Below are positions 28,702-38,147 of a stretch of 64,000 nt of DNA, piece after piece. Within the stretch, counting starts at the first letter, position 1; every line of letters starts with the position of its first letter. Origin of the DNA: Gillisella vitis (lineage in GTDB: Bacteria > Pseudomonadota > Alphaproteobacteria > Rhizobiales > Rhizobiaceae); contig NZ_CP056047.1 of NCBI RefSeq assembly GCF_021559775.1, forward strand, positions 2,294,001-2,358,000, read 5' to 3'. The notes beneath the pieces were generated by a model. It did not search any database and was not told the origin of the DNA. It saw nothing but the letters and a program-made list of their open reading frames with translations. The translations under genes were made by a program, and so were the position numbers.

Positions 28702-31700
28702 TTAGGCAAACCGCGACACACGCTCAATCTTGACCTCAGTCTGGGGCCGGCGCAGGACCAGGAATTCACGCAGCAACTCGGCCTGAACGACCGCGCTGAT
28801 ATGGGATGCCGGTTCGATATTCAGCATGTCGTGGTGGTTGCAAGTCATGTCGCGCAGGTAAACCCTGCCCCCCACATGCGGCAACCAAGTTTCCGCATCG
28901 TAGTTGAGGATGGTGTTCAGCGCATCGCTGCCCGCACTTGGTTCGGCGCGGAAGAAATGCACATCGGCATCGATCTTGCCCGGGGTAAAGCGCTGGGCAA
29001 TTTCCAGATTGTGGAGGATGGTTGCCTTGGCGCGTTCGACGAAATCCGGATCGAACTGGTGAACCTGCTCCAGCAGGACATGGTTGTCCGTATCGAACAT
29101 TTTCAGCACGAAATCGCCAAGCTCGGCCAGCGATGGCTTGTCGCCTGCCGCCTTTTCGTCGAAGCCGAGGAACCCAAGGGCTGCCCGCGCCAGCGTCGCA
29201 TCGTCCTGCAATTGGGCAGCAGGCTTGAAATGGTAGCTGTCCATCATGCCCAGGAACGCGATAGCCTGGCCTTCCGCCTGCAATTGCCGGGTCATTTCAT
29301 GGGCAATCAGCCCGCCCAATGACCAGCCCAGCAGATGATATGGCCCCTGCGGCTGGATCTTGCGAATCCGCTGCACATAGAGCGCAGCCATGTCCTCGAT
29401 AGAGCGAGGCAGGGCAGCGAGATCATGCAACCCATCCGATTGCAGGGCATAAACCGGCACATCTTCACTCAAATGCTGCGCGAGCGAGAAGAAGCTCCAG
29501 CCCAGGCCCAGCACCGGATGGATGCAGAACAGCGGCGGACGCTCGCCCTTGGCGCGGATGGCCAGCACCGGCTCGATCAGCGGTGAACCAGAGCTTGCCT
29601 CATCCAGATGCACGGCCAAGGCGGCAATGGTGGGCGTTTCGAACACGGCACCAAGCGGAATTTCGCCTTTCAACCGGCTGCGAACGGCGGAAATCATTCC
29701 AGCGGCAGCCAGCGAGTCGCCGCCGAGCACGAAGAAACTGTCGTGAATGCCGATCTGCTCCAGACCGAGGATCTCACACCACAAGGCGGCAAGCCGCTTT
29801 TCGGCATCGGTCCCCGGCAGGGCAATGCCTTCCGTCACCGTCCATTGCGGTACCGGCAGCGCGTGGCGGTCGGTCTTGCCATTGGAATTCAAAGGAATAG
29901 CGTCCAGCACCACATAGGCTGCCGGGATCATGTGAACGGGCAGAACCTTGCCCAGCCGCTCCGAAAGATCAGCAGCATCCAAGGAGGCACCCTCGCCTAC
30001 CGCACCCTCTCTGGGAACCACATAGGCAACCAGTCGCTTTTCGCGGCCCGGATCGTCGCGCAGAATAACGACGGCTTCACGCACCTGCGGCAGGGCGGAA
30101 AGCGCCGCCTCGATTTCGCCCGGCTCCACCCGGAAGCCGCGAATCTTGATCTGGTGGTCGTTGCGACCGAGATAATCCAGCACGCCATCGCGCCGCCAAC
30201 GTACCAGATCGCCGGTCCGGTAGATCCGCTCGCCTTCACCTGCGAAAGGATCAGCCATGAATTTTTCCGCTGTCAGGTCCGGGCGGTTCAGGTAGCCCTT
30301 CGCCACGCCCGCACCACCGATATACAGCTCACCGATGAAGCCGGGCGGCACTGGCTGGCAATGCCGATCGAGGACATAAACGCGGGTGTTCCAGATTGGC
30401 CGGCCAATTGGCGCACTGTCGAGATCGCTGCCCAAAAGCGGCATGTTGGTGGACCAGATCGTGGTTTCCGTCGGTCCGTAGACATTGAGAACCGGGTGGC
30501 CGAGCCGCGCCATCTTATGGGCGAGATCAGCGGGCAGCGCCTCGCCACCCACCAGACTGCGCAAGCCCGTCAGTCCCTCATGATGATCGGCCAGCAAGGC
30601 CCGCCACAAGGACGGCGTCGCCTGCATGATGGTAATGCCCGCACTGCGGATCAACCCATGCAGCACTGCCGGATCGCGCACTTCCGAGCGTAGCGCGATC
30701 ACCGTGCGCGCGCCTGCCAGCAACGGCAGATAAAGCTCAAGGGCTGCAATATCGAAGGAGATCGTCGTCACGGCCAGCAACCGGTCTTCGCTGTCCAGTT
30801 TCAACAGATCCTGCATCGACAACAGGAAGTTCATCAGGCCGCGATGCGGAATTTCCACACCCTTGGGCCGACCAGTCGAGCCGGACGTAAAGATGATATA
30901 GGCCGTGTCGCTCAGCGACGGCCCCTTCGGCAGGTCGCGTCCCTGCCGTTCCAGAGGCTTGTCGAGGAAGATCAGATTGTCGGTGGCATCAGGGAGATTA
31001 CCCGCCACTTCCTCTGTGGTGATGACGCAGGCTGGCTGCGCATCCTCCAGGATCATCGCCACCCGCGAGGCTGGATCAGCCGGATCGAGCGGCAGATAGG
31101 CGGCACCGCTTTTGAGCACCGCCAGCAGCGCCACAACCATGTTTTCAGACCGCGGCACAGCCACAGCCACCAGAGAACCGGGTACCGCGCCCTTTTCCAT
31201 CAGATAGCCAGCCAGATGATCGGAGGCGGCATCCAGTTCACCATAGGTCATCTGGCGACCGCCAAAGGATAGCGCTACCGCATCCGGCGTGCGTGCCGCC
31301 TGCGCCCGGAACAATTCGGGCCACGTCTGATCAGGGAGCTTGTGGGACGTATCGTTCCAGTCGGTCAGAATTTCCTGCCGCTCCCACTTCGACAGCAGGC
31401 TGAAATCGCGCAGGGGCTGTTCAGGCGTCGCGAGGATCTCTCTCAACATGCGGGTGAACCGCGCCTCGTGATCGGCCAGCTCTTCCAGCGTATAGAGCGC
31501 CGGATTGGCATCAAAATCGATGCGCAGGTCGCCATTGTCACCACGGTCATAGGCGAAGATGGTGAAATCCGTCATCGTGCCGTTCGAAAGGTTGTGCACG
31601 GTGGTTGGCTGTCCATCAAAGCGCAGATCGTAGTCGAAAGGCTCGATATTGACGCCCAGCCAGGCAATCTGCGCATCCTGGCGGACCATGCCGAGATCGC

Positions 31701-32706
31701 GGCGAATATCCTCATAGCGATAGCGCTGATAACGCAGCGCCCGGCTCATCTGCTGGGAAACCTGACCGGTCAATTCGCGCCAGGACAGGTCCGGCGTGAT
31801 TGAAAACCGCAGAGGAACCGCATTGGCGGTCATGCCCGGAATGCGGCGCATCGTCTGGCTGATTCGGGCCGTCACCATGGTGACCATGGTCAGCTCTTCG
31901 CAGTCGGTCGCCTTGGCGTAATAGGCCGCGACCAGGGCAATCAAGGCCTGTGGCACGCTGGCGCCAAAGCCACGGCTGATCTCAGCAAGCGCCTTGACCG
32001 TCTGGCGATCGATGACCGTCGTATGGCGCAGCAGGCCACCGGATGGCTCGCCTTTCTTCTTCATCAAGGTCACCGGCTCCGGCAGACCCTTCATCTGCTC
32101 CGACCAATAGGCCTTGTCGCGCTGGAAATGCACCGAATCGCGGTAGGTGCGCTCAAGCTCCAGCAATTCCTGCGGAGAACCGCAATCATAGGGCTCCGGC
32201 TGGTTGCCCTGGGCCAGCGCCGAATAAATATCGGCCAGCCGCCGGGCCAGCAAGCCGCCAGAGAACCCGTCCATGATGATATGATGTGCCCAATGATACC
32301 AGACCCATTCTGTGGCCCCGAGCTTCAAAAGTGAAGACCCCCAGAGATTGTCATTGGCAAGATCGAGCGGCTTAGACATCTGCTTGCGCATCCAGTCCAT
32401 GGCGCTTGCGCCAGGATTGTCAGCACCGCTGAAATCGATCACGTCAAAGACGCCGCAATAGGCCGCCATGACAACCTGATGCGGCTGCCCTTCGATTTCC
32501 TTGATGCGAGACCGTGTGACAGCAACATCATCTGACAAGCGGCGCAACGCCTGGCAGAACAGTCCTGGATGAACGGGACCGTGAATTTCGATGGATTCAG
32601 CAAGGACAAAGCTCAGATCGGCGGGAGCTACCTTTTGTTTGACCCACAAGCCTGCCTGCGCAAGAGAAACCGGAAAAACCTGCTCATGTCTGCCTACAAA
32701 AGACAT
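28702..32706 (-). CDS. Single-module non-ribosomal peptide synthetase (C-A-PCP-TE)
   Basis: A 1334-residue enzyme with the EntF-like order condensation (about 10-450; HHIIMDG at 141-147), adenylation (about 460-960; FTSGSTGRPKG and YGPTETT), carrier protein (about 980-1055; GGDSLAAAG) and thioesterase (about 1075-1310; GWSLGG). Aligning the adenylation pocket by hand to PheA gives D-I-L-Q-V-G-V-I-W plus the A10 lysine (NSNGKTDRHALP), close to codes reported for glycine. All catalytic motifs look intact. No other NRPS, MbtH, phosphopantetheinyl transferase or exporter is near, so partner and product are unknown. A long AT-rich region lies upstream. Confidence 0.93.
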   Translation of the reverse strand: MSFVGRHEQVFPVSLAQAGLWVKQKVAPADLSFVLAESIEIHGPVHPGLFCQALRRLSDDVAVTRSRIKEIEGQPHQVVMAAYCGVFDVIDFSGADNPGASAMDWMRKQMSKPLDLANDNLWGSSLLKLGATEWVWYHWAHHIIMDGFSGGLLARRLADIYSALAQGNQPEPYDCGSPQELLELERTYRDSVHFQRDKAYWSEQMKGLPEPVTLMKKKGEPSGGLLRHTTVIDRQTVKALAEISRGFGASVPQALIALVAAYYAKATDCEELTMVTMVTARISQTMRRIPGMTANAVPLRFSITPDLSWRELTGQVSQQMSRALRYQRYRYEDIRRDLGMVRQDAQIAWLGVNIEPFDYDLRFDGQPTTVHNLSNGTMTDFTIFAYDRGDNGDLRIDFDANPALYTLEELADHEARFTRMLREILATPEQPLRDFSLLSKWERQEILTDWNDTSHKLPDQTWPELFRAQAARTPDAVALSFGGRQMTYGELDAASDHLAGYLMEKGAVPGSLVAVAVPRSENMVVALLAVLKSGAAYLPLDPADPASRVAMILEDAQPACVITTEEVAGNLPDATDNLIFLDKPLERQGRDLPKGPSLSDTAYIIFTSGSTGRPKGVEIPHRGLMNFLLSMQDLLKLDSEDRLLAVTTISFDIAALELYLPLLAGARTVIALRSEVRDPAVLHGLIRSAGITIMQATPSLWRALLADHHEGLTGLRSLVGGEALPADLAHKMARLGHPVLNVYGPTETTIWSTNMPLLGSDLDSAPIGRPIWNTRVYVLDRHCQPVPPGFIGELYIGGAGVAKGYLNRPDLTAEKFMADPFAGEGERIYRTGDLVRWRRDGVLDYLGRNDHQIKIRGFRVEPGEIEAALSALPQVREAVVILRDDPGREKRLVAYVVPREGAVGEGASLDAADLSERLGKVLPVHMIPAAYVVLDAIPLNSNGKTDRHALPVPQWTVTEGIALPGTDAEKRLAALWCEILGLEQIGIHDSFFVLGGDSLAAAGMISAVRSRLKGEIPLGAVFETPTIAALAVHLDEASSGSPLIEPVLAIRAKGERPPLFCIHPVLGLGWSFFSLAQHLSEDVPVYALQSDGLHDLAALPRSIEDMAALYVQRIRKIQPQGPYHLLGWSLGGLIAHEMTRQLQAEGQAIAFLGMMDSYHFKPAAQLQDDATLARAALGFLGFDEKAAGDKPSLAELGDFVLKMFDTDNHVLLEQVHQFDPDFVERAKATILHNLEIAQRFTPGKIDADVHFFRAEPSAGSDALNTILNYDAETWLPHVGGRVYLRDMTCNHHDMLNIEPASHISAVVQAELLREFLVLRRPQTEVKIERVSRFA

Positions 32707-33850
32707 TGAAAAACCTCACTGAAATATCGGCCAAAACCAGAAAACAATCAAAAAGCAAGCACAATCAAACGATTGCGATGCTAGGAAACGCAAAAACTGC
32801 CACTCAAAATAAAGCACATCAGCATGTCATGAATTCAACTGCTCAACACAAATTAGAAATACTTAAATACAAAACAATAAAACCAAATTGTCGCGAAACG
32901 ATACAATCACGAATAAAAAGAACACAGATTTTGCTATAAAATTCACAAACTATATACAAATCAGGCGCACAAGCCTGAAAACGTGAGACAATGAAAACAG
33001 CACACGGCACGTTTGTAAAGTGTCCGACTTGCAATAACCCGTAAAAATCAACGAAACAGAACGGGGATGGACTTTGCACTTAATGCCGAATTAATCGCCC
33101 AAAAGTAGAAAATTCAACAAATGCGCGCTTAAATTTCTATTTCTATCCAATTAAGTATACAAACCGAAGATGAAACAATTTTGACACTCTAACGGATAGA
33201 TATAGTGCTCCAAAAAGAGATAAATAATACAAAATATACATAAACAAACATAGGCAGGAATTAAATGCGTTAGCATATCACTTTTTTGACATAAGATAAT
33301 TTTTATACATAAAAACCCCTCATATTAAATAGTAAAATAATTTTCTCCGCCAATTTTCACAAAAACTAATTCATCCGTTATTGGCATATATCAAATTACG
33401 ATATTTTAAAATAAAGACCAAGCATGATATTCAATGGATACGCGAACAATATAGACAGGATTGATATTATTAATGCATCAACAGAGGCCAAAGCCTTAAA
33501 AATTCTAGGGTTAATCCGAGATTCCAAGACAACACTATAATCTAAAGTGGATACAGATTGACTTAAATCTGTTCTGGATCGGGAAATGATGCAGTCTTCA
33601 TTTTAAAATCGCCCGACCGTATTCACTTGAGCGTTGAATACTGATTACAGCATGTAACGGCGCTTTGACCGAATGATCGAGGGTCACAGAAGACCACACC
33701 GATATTCACCTATATACGAAGGCCCGAAGATGCTCCCACATCCTCTCCTTCAGAAAAAATCAAATACATCAATGGTTTGAAATATTCACACCATCTTCAA
33801 GACAAGGACGCATCGGCGCCTACAGTGTCCTGGTACACGATATCAAGAGC
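32707..33850. other. AT-rich region upstream of the NRPS gene
   Basis: About 1.1 kb of DNA much richer in A and T than its surroundings, with no convincing gene. The longest frames (for example 32706-32939) have coding-unlike composition. A 38-codon frame at 33424-33540 (begins MIFNGYANNIDRI) has no good ribosome binding site and is not called. The NRPS promoter must lie at its left end. Low GC suggests acquired DNA or a silenced regulatory region. Confidence 0.6.
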
Positions 33851-33890
33851 GCTTGCGCCCAGATCCGATGGATCAAGTCTGGGCGCAAGC
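33851..33890. terminator. Hairpin after glnII
   Basis: A 13-bp stem GCTTGCGCCCAGA / TCTGGGCGCAAGC with a 14-nt loop, 8 bp beyond the glnII stop on the minus strand. No clear U-run follows. Confidence 0.55.
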
Positions 33891-33898
33891 AGAGAGGA

Positions 33899-34933
33899 TC
33901 AGGCGGCTTCAGACTTTGCAGCCGGAACTTCTGCAATCGTCTTCAAGACCTGGGAAGCGATCTGGTAAGGGCAGCCCTGCGAGTTGGGGCGACGATCTTC
34001 CAGATAGCCACGATAGCCATTGTTGACGAAGGAGTGCGGAACGCGGATCGATGCACCACGGTCAGCAACGCCGTAGGAGAACTTGTTCCATGGAGCGGTT
34101 TCGTGCTTGCCTGTCAGACGCAGGTGGTTGTCGGGACCGTAAACGTCGATATGCTCTTTCCAGTTCTTGGCGAAAGCCGCCATAAGCGCTTCGAAATAGT
34201 CCTTGCCGCCCACTTCGCGCATGAACTTGGTCGAGAAGTTGCAATGCATGCCGGAACCGTTCCAGTCGGTATCGCCAAGCGGCTTGCAATGAAACTCGAC
34301 ATCGACGCCGTATTTTTCACACAGACGCAGCAGCAGGTAGCGGGCCAGCCAGATTTCGTCAGCGGCCTTTTTGGAGCCCTTGCCGAAAACCTGGAATTCC
34401 CACTGGCCCTTGGCCACTTCAGCATTGATGCCTTCATGGTTGATGCCAGCAGCCAGGCAAAGATCCAGATGCTCTTCGACGATTTCGCGCGCGACATCGC
34501 CGACATTCTTGAAGCCGACGCCGGTGTAATAAGGACCCTGCGGCGCAGGATAGCCATTTTCCGGGAAGCCGAGCGGACGGCCGTCCTGATAGAGGAAATA
34601 TTCCTGCTCAAAGCCGAACCATGTGCCTTCGTCTTCCAGAATGGTGGCGCGGCTGTTGGAGCTATGCGGGGTGACGCCATCGGGCATCATCACTTCGCAC
34701 ATCACCAGCGCACCATTGGTACGGGCCGGGTCGGGGTAAACAGCAACAGGCTTCAGCACGCAATCCGAGCTATGGCCTTCGGCCTGCTGGGTGGAGCTAC
34801 CGTCGAAGCCCCAGAGGGGTAGCTGTTCGAGGGTCGGAAATTCAGCGAATTCCTTGATCTGCGTCTTGCCGCGCAGGTTCGGGACCGGCGTATAGCCGTC
34901 CAACCAGATATACTCGAGCTTGTACTTGGTCAT
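33899..34933 (-). CDS. glnII: Glutamine synthetase type II
   Basis: A 344-residue eukaryote-like glutamine synthetase making glutamine from glutamate, ammonia and ATP. It begins MTKYKLEYIWLDGYTPVPNLRGKT and contains LPLWGFDGSSTQQAEG, WFGFEQEYF, GINAEVAKGQWEFQV, NGSGMHCNFST and TGKHETAPWNKFSYGVADRGASIRVP. Rhizobiaceae typically carry GlnII beside GlnI. The ATG at 34933 matches the family N terminus; a longer frame from 35029 is not supported. A sigma-54 promoter and an NtrC-like site upstream indicate induction under nitrogen limitation. Confidence 0.96.
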   Translation of the reverse strand: MTKYKLEYIWLDGYTPVPNLRGKTQIKEFAEFPTLEQLPLWGFDGSSTQQAEGHSSDCVLKPVAVYPDPARTNGALVMCEVMMPDGVTPHSSNSRATILEDEGTWFGFEQEYFLYQDGRPLGFPENGYPAPQGPYYTGVGFKNVGDVAREIVEEHLDLCLAAGINHEGINAEVAKGQWEFQVFGKGSKKAADEIWLARYLLLRLCEKYGVDVEFHCKPLGDTDWNGSGMHCNFSTKFMREVGGKDYFEALMAAFAKNWKEHIDVYGPDNHLRLTGKHETAPWNKFSYGVADRGASIRVPHSFVNNGYRGYLEDRRPNSQGCPYQIASQVLKTIAEVPAAKSEAA

Positions 34934-35015
34934 TGTCGATCTCTCATAAGTCCAGCGCCTCGCATCGGGCGCACCCTGGGGGTGATTCTCCGGCGGTCCG
35001 GGAGTCGATAAATAA

Positions 35016-35035
35016 CAAGCAGGAACCATGCCAAA
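35016..35035 (-). promoter_or_regulatory. Sigma-54 promoter of glnII
   Basis: Read on the minus strand, TTGGCATGGTTCCTGCTTG has GG (35032-35031) and GC (35020-35019) exactly 10 nt apart, the invariant -24/-12 elements. Transcription would start about 75 nt before the glnII ATG. Confidence 0.75.
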
Positions 35036-35245
35036 CCCGCAAAAACCACCTTGCGACAGGCAGAAAAAACGCGAGTCATATTCAAAACACCTTAAAAGCC
35101 ACGGGTTTTTAACGGTTTTGTGTCAGATTGTCCGACATGCCACCGCCTTCTCAATGCGCATTTGCAAAATAAAAGGCAGCAATGCCCGGTGGATAGCAGC
35201 GATAGCGTGAAAAAGCAGCCAAAAATGATTTATTTTTGGGCAAAT

Positions 35246-35262
35246 TGCACTTTCTGTGTGCA
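35246..35262. promoter_or_regulatory. NtrC-like enhancer site
   Basis: TGCAC-N7-GTGCA matches the outer part of the NtrC binding palindrome. It lies about 215 bp upstream of the glnII -24 element and 70 bp before the divergent DUF2735 gene, a normal enhancer distance. The remaining sequence of this 399-bp gap shows no gene. Confidence 0.65.
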
Positions 35263-35332
35263 TTTTAGCTGAAAAAATGCTATGAGATTCATCCGGGCGG
35301 AGGAGCTCGAGGAACAACGAAGGGCAGTAGCG

Positions 35333-35512
35333 ATGACAACGGGCCTTGGTCGGGAATCGGCAAAAATCTACGAATTCCCAGTACATAACACGCAAAGACT
35401 GCGTGAAATGCGTGAGCGCAATCTCCATAAGCAGGTGATCCTCGAAAGCGGAGCCGCCAGCTGGTATCACGAAGCGGCGATCCGCGAGGCGGAAGACGCG
35501 CTCAAGCAGTGA
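35333..35512 (+). CDS. DUF2735 small protein
   Basis: A 59-residue protein beginning MTTGLGRESAKIYEFPV and ending ASWYHEAAIREAEDALKQ, the DUF2735 pattern. Such proteins are commonly found divergent from glnII in rhizobia; their role is unknown. AGGG 8 nt before the ATG at 35333 and the family N terminus favour this start over 35282. The shared region with an NtrC-like site suggests nitrogen control of both genes. Confidence 0.82.
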   Translation: MTTGLGRESAKIYEFPVHNTQRLREMRERNLHKQVILESGAASWYHEAAIREAEDALKQ

Positions 35513-35586
35513 CGTTTGGGCAGTGACGTTTGGCAACACCACAATCAGCAGGATCATGCTGCATGACCCTGCTTCGGCTGCGCGCC

Positions 35587-35690
35587 AGAGTATGTCAGGT
35601 TCAGAGTGAACCAGACATACTCTAGCTTGTCTTGTTTTCGTTTGTCTTTTCGGGAAAACCGGGTTCCACTTTTCCCTGACAAACTTTAAA
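35587..35690. repeat. Two adjacent palindromic repeats
   Basis: First, AGAGTATGTCAGGTTCA (35587-35603) and TGAACCAGACATACTCT (35607-35623) form a 17-bp stem with one mismatch. Second, TTTGTCTTTTCGGGAAAA...TTTTCCCTGACAAA (35641-35684) belongs to a family seen again at 37504 and in part at 54048. They lie between convergent genes and could terminate both. Confidence 0.7.
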
Positions 35691-35719
35691 CGCGCGGCCC
35701 ACTCATTCCTGCCCGGCAC

Positions 35720-36229
35720 TCATTCTTGACCGGCACTTTCGGCTGGCAGCATTGCTTCGAGCCGAAGGCGGGCGATTTTTTCGACTTGAAGGCAGGCGGT
35801 TGAAAACTCTGTTTCGACGCTATTGTCGATCCGGGCCTCAAATGCGGCCAGAATGTCGTCTTTCGTCAGGCCCTTCACGGCGATGATGAATGGAAAGCCG
35901 AATTTTTCCATATAAGTACTATTGAGCGCTGTAAAACGTTGATGTTCAGCCTCGGACAGGCGATCAAGCCCGGCGCCAGCCTGTTCGCTGCGGCTTTCCT
36001 CTGTCAATTCGCCTGCAATAGCCAATTTTCCCGCCAGATCCGGATGCGCCCGCAGCACATCGAGCCGCTCGGCTTGGGTTGCTGTGCGAAATATCGCACT
36101 CATTCCATCATGAACGCCAAGGGCAGTCAGAGGTTCGTCAATAAAACCGGCATCGAAAGCGCGCTCGGCAATGAACGGTGAATGTTCGAATATCCCGCCG
36201 AATTGCTCAATGAAATCCTGTCGCTGCAT
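35720..36229 (-). CDS. uraD: OHCU decarboxylase
   Basis: A 169-residue enzyme making S-allantoin from OHCU, the UraH product. The catalytic His is H62 in LRAHPDLAGKLA, followed by the family stretch GELTEESRSEQAGAGLDRLS and STYMEKFGFPFIIAVKG. The ATG at 36229 has AGGGGTGAG close upstream and matches family starts; the longer frame to 36337 is not supported. It is separated from uraH by the NRPS and glnII genes, an unusual split of the pathway. Confidence 0.95.
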   Translation of the reverse strand: MQRQDFIEQFGGIFEHSPFIAERAFDAGFIDEPLTALGVHDGMSAIFRTATQAERLDVLRAHPDLAGKLAIAGELTEESRSEQAGAGLDRLSEAEHQRFTALNSTYMEKFGFPFIIAVKGLTKDDILAAFEARIDNSVETEFSTACLQVEKIARLRLEAMLPAESAGQE

Positions 36230-36442
36230 CGGCTCACCCCTGTTTTGATCTGCAATCGATAGCCAATATGCAACGGGTTGGAAAGAGCCGGATTTTCGGA
36301 AGGCCCGCCGAATATTCACGGTAGATGTTGAACACACCCGCCAGACACCTATCTAAGGAGCGGGCTGCCGTTCCCAACGGCTTTTCCGTGCCCTTCCCAA
36401 TTACAGTACCCATTCCTCCCCATGACAAAAAAGGAGCGCCGC

Positions 36443-37489
36443 ATGCCAATCGCAAGAGGTTATGCCGCAACCGACGCCAGCAAGCCGCTGGAACCCTTCA
36501 CTTTTGAGCGTCGCGAACCCAATGATGACGACGTGGTGATTTCTATCAAATATTGTGGTGTCTGCCATTCCGACATCCACCAGGCCCGCAATGAATGGGG
36601 CAATTCCGCATTCCCCATGGTGCCCGGTCACGAAATTGCCGGTGTCGTCACCGCCGTTGGCGCAAACGTGTCGAAATTCAAGGTCGGCGATCATGTCGGC
36701 GTCGGCTGTTTCGTCGATTCCTGCGTTCATTGCCAGGAACGTGATGTGGATATCGAGCAATATCTGCCCGGCCTCGTCCAGACCTATAACGGCGTAGACC
36801 GCGACGGCAAGACGGCAACTCAGGGCGGCTATTCCGACACGATCGTCGTGAAGGAAGGCTATGTCCTGTCGATCCCGGACAATCTGCCACTCGACAAGGC
36901 TGCCCCATTGCTTTGCGCCGGTATCACGCTCTATTCGCCGCTGGCCCACTGGAAGGCTGGCCCGGGCAAGAAGGTTGCCATCGTCGGCATGGGCGGTCTC
37001 GGCCATATGGGCGTCAAGATCGGCGCGGCCATGGGCGCGGAAATCACCGTGCTCAGCCAGACCCTGTCGAAGAAGGAGGATGGCCTGCGTCTCGGCGCCA
37101 GCCATTACTATGCGACCAGCGACGCCAAGACTTTCGAAACGCTGGCCGGATCCTTCGACCTGATCATCTGCACCGTTAGCGCCGATATCGATTGGAATGC
37201 CTATCTCAACCTGCTGAAGGTCGATGGCACCATGGTTCTGCTCGGTGTTCCGGAAAAGCCGGTTCCTGTGCATGCCTTCTCGCTCATCCCCGCCCGCCGC
37301 AATCTGGCCGGCTCGATGATCGGGTCGATCAAGGAAACCCAGGACATGCTGGATTTCTGCGGCAAGCACGGCATCACCTCCGATATCGAGCTGATCGATA
37401 TCAAGGATATCAACACGGCCTATGAGCGGGTGTTGAAAAGCGACGTGCGCTATCGTTTCGTCATCGATATGGCGACGCTGGCCGCCTAG
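36443..37489 (+). CDS. Zinc-type NAD(P)-dependent alcohol dehydrogenase
   Basis: A 348-residue medium-chain dehydrogenase of the YahK/AdhC kind. The catalytic zinc ligands are in [15 protein letters not shown] and VPGHEIAG; the cofactor loop is [17 protein letters not shown]. In the structural-zinc lobe ([21 protein letters not shown]) only two cysteines remain; the third and fourth positions are Arg and Leu, so that zinc is probably absent. AAGGAG 7 nt upstream sets the ATG at 36443 rather than 36422. Substrate is likely an aldehyde such as a cinnamyl- or furfural-type compound, not determined. Confidence 0.9.
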   Translation: MPIARGYAATDASKPLEPFTFERREPNDDDVVISIKYCGVCHSDIHQARNEWGNSAFPMVPGHEIAGVVTAVGANVSKFKVGDHVGVGCFVDSCVHCQERDVDIEQYLPGLVQTYNGVDRDGKTATQGGYSDTIVVKEGYVLSIPDNLPLDKAAPLLCAGITLYSPLAHWKAGPGKKVAIVGMGGLGHMGVKIGAAMGAEITVLSQTLSKKEDGLRLGASHYYATSDAKTFETLAGSFDLIICTVSADIDWNAYLNLLKVDGTMVLLGVPEKPVPVHAFSLIPARRNLAGSMIGSIKETQDMLDFCGKHGITSDIELIDIKDINTAYERVLKSDVRYRFVIDMATLAA

Positions 37490-37503
37490 GCGCCCTTGTT
37501 GCA

Positions 37504-37549
37504 GTTTGTCTTTTCGGGAACCCAACTGGCCATTTTTCCCTGACAAACT
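37504..37549. repeat. Palindromic repeat, TTTGTCTTTTCGGGAA family
   Basis: Second copy of the family seen at 35641: TTTGTCTTTTCGGGAA on the left and TTTTTCCCTGACAAAC on the right. It follows the alcohol dehydrogenase stop. Confidence 0.65.
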
Positions 37550-37566
37550 CTAACGGCGAACAAAAA

Positions 37567-37592
37567 CATCCCCCGGCGAAGACCGGGGGATG
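37567..37592 (-). terminator. Terminator of the DUF992 gene
   Basis: Perfect 10-bp stem CATCCCCCGG / CCGGGGGATG with a 6-nt loop. On the minus strand it is followed by TTTTTG, as expected for an intrinsic terminator downstream of the DUF992 gene. Confidence 0.7.
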
Positions 37593-37622
37593 CACAAAAC
37601 CTCACATAAAATGAATATCAGA

Positions 37623-38147
37623 TCAACGCGCAGGCTTCAGTTGCAGGCGTGAAATCCCGGCTGCGACGTTCAGACCCGTTCCGGCCTCCGCGCTGAGCGG
37701 CTGCAACCCGAAATTCTTGTTGCTACCGCCAACCAAGGCGTTGGCGCCAAGGCCGATACCCACCGAGGCTCTCGCTGATGCGCCGACATAAGTTCCAGCC
37801 AGAGCGCCCTGGCGTGTGGTGGTCGGATTGATGTTATAAACGATCCAGCGGATGTAGCTCTTGCCGGTAATACCGACATCCAGGCCCAGCTTGCCGATAG
37901 AGCCGCTATAGCGCTCAACTTTGCCAGAACGCTGCTGGAAATCGCAGGTCACTGTTCGGCTCGAGCCGATCAACATGCCGATGCCGCCTGCAACCTCGCA
38001 GGACAAGGTGCCCAAACGTTCCTTCGGCTGGGTCGCCGTCATCTGGGAGGCAGGGTGACGCGTGCTATTGTGATGGGTATTTGCTGCATTGGCGACCGAA
38101 GCCGCCCCCATCGCCGCCACCGCGACCAGAGCAAAAACTGTTCTCAT
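37623..38147 (-). CDS. DUF992 exported protein
   Basis: A 174-residue protein with a signal peptide (MRTVFALVAVAAMGAASVANA) and a mature part reading LGTLSCEVAGGIGMLIGSSRTVTCDFQ, the DUF992 signature with two cysteines that may form a disulfide. GxGLGANAL and LQPLSAEAGTGLNVA complete the family pattern. Probably periplasmic or outer-membrane associated; function unknown. Confidence 0.88.
   Translation of the reverse strand: MRTVFALVAVAAMGAASVANAANTHHNSTRHPASQMTATQPKERLGTLSCEVAGGIGMLIGSSRTVTCDFQQRSGKVERYSGSIGKLGLDVGITGKSYIRWIVYNINPTTTRQGALAGTYVGASARASVGIGLGANALVGGSNKNFGLQPLSAEAGTGLNVAAGISRLQLKPAR

Noticed and set aside
32706..32939. A 77-codon frame at the start of the AT-rich gap
   Set aside because: Lys/Asn/Gln-rich product expected from AT-rich DNA, no ribosome binding site, and its start overlaps the NRPS start codon on the other strand.
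35120..35719. A 198-codon minus-strand frame covering the DUF2735 gene
   Set aside because: It overlaps the NtrC-like site and palindromic repeats and shows no domain; the opposite small gene fits DUF2735.
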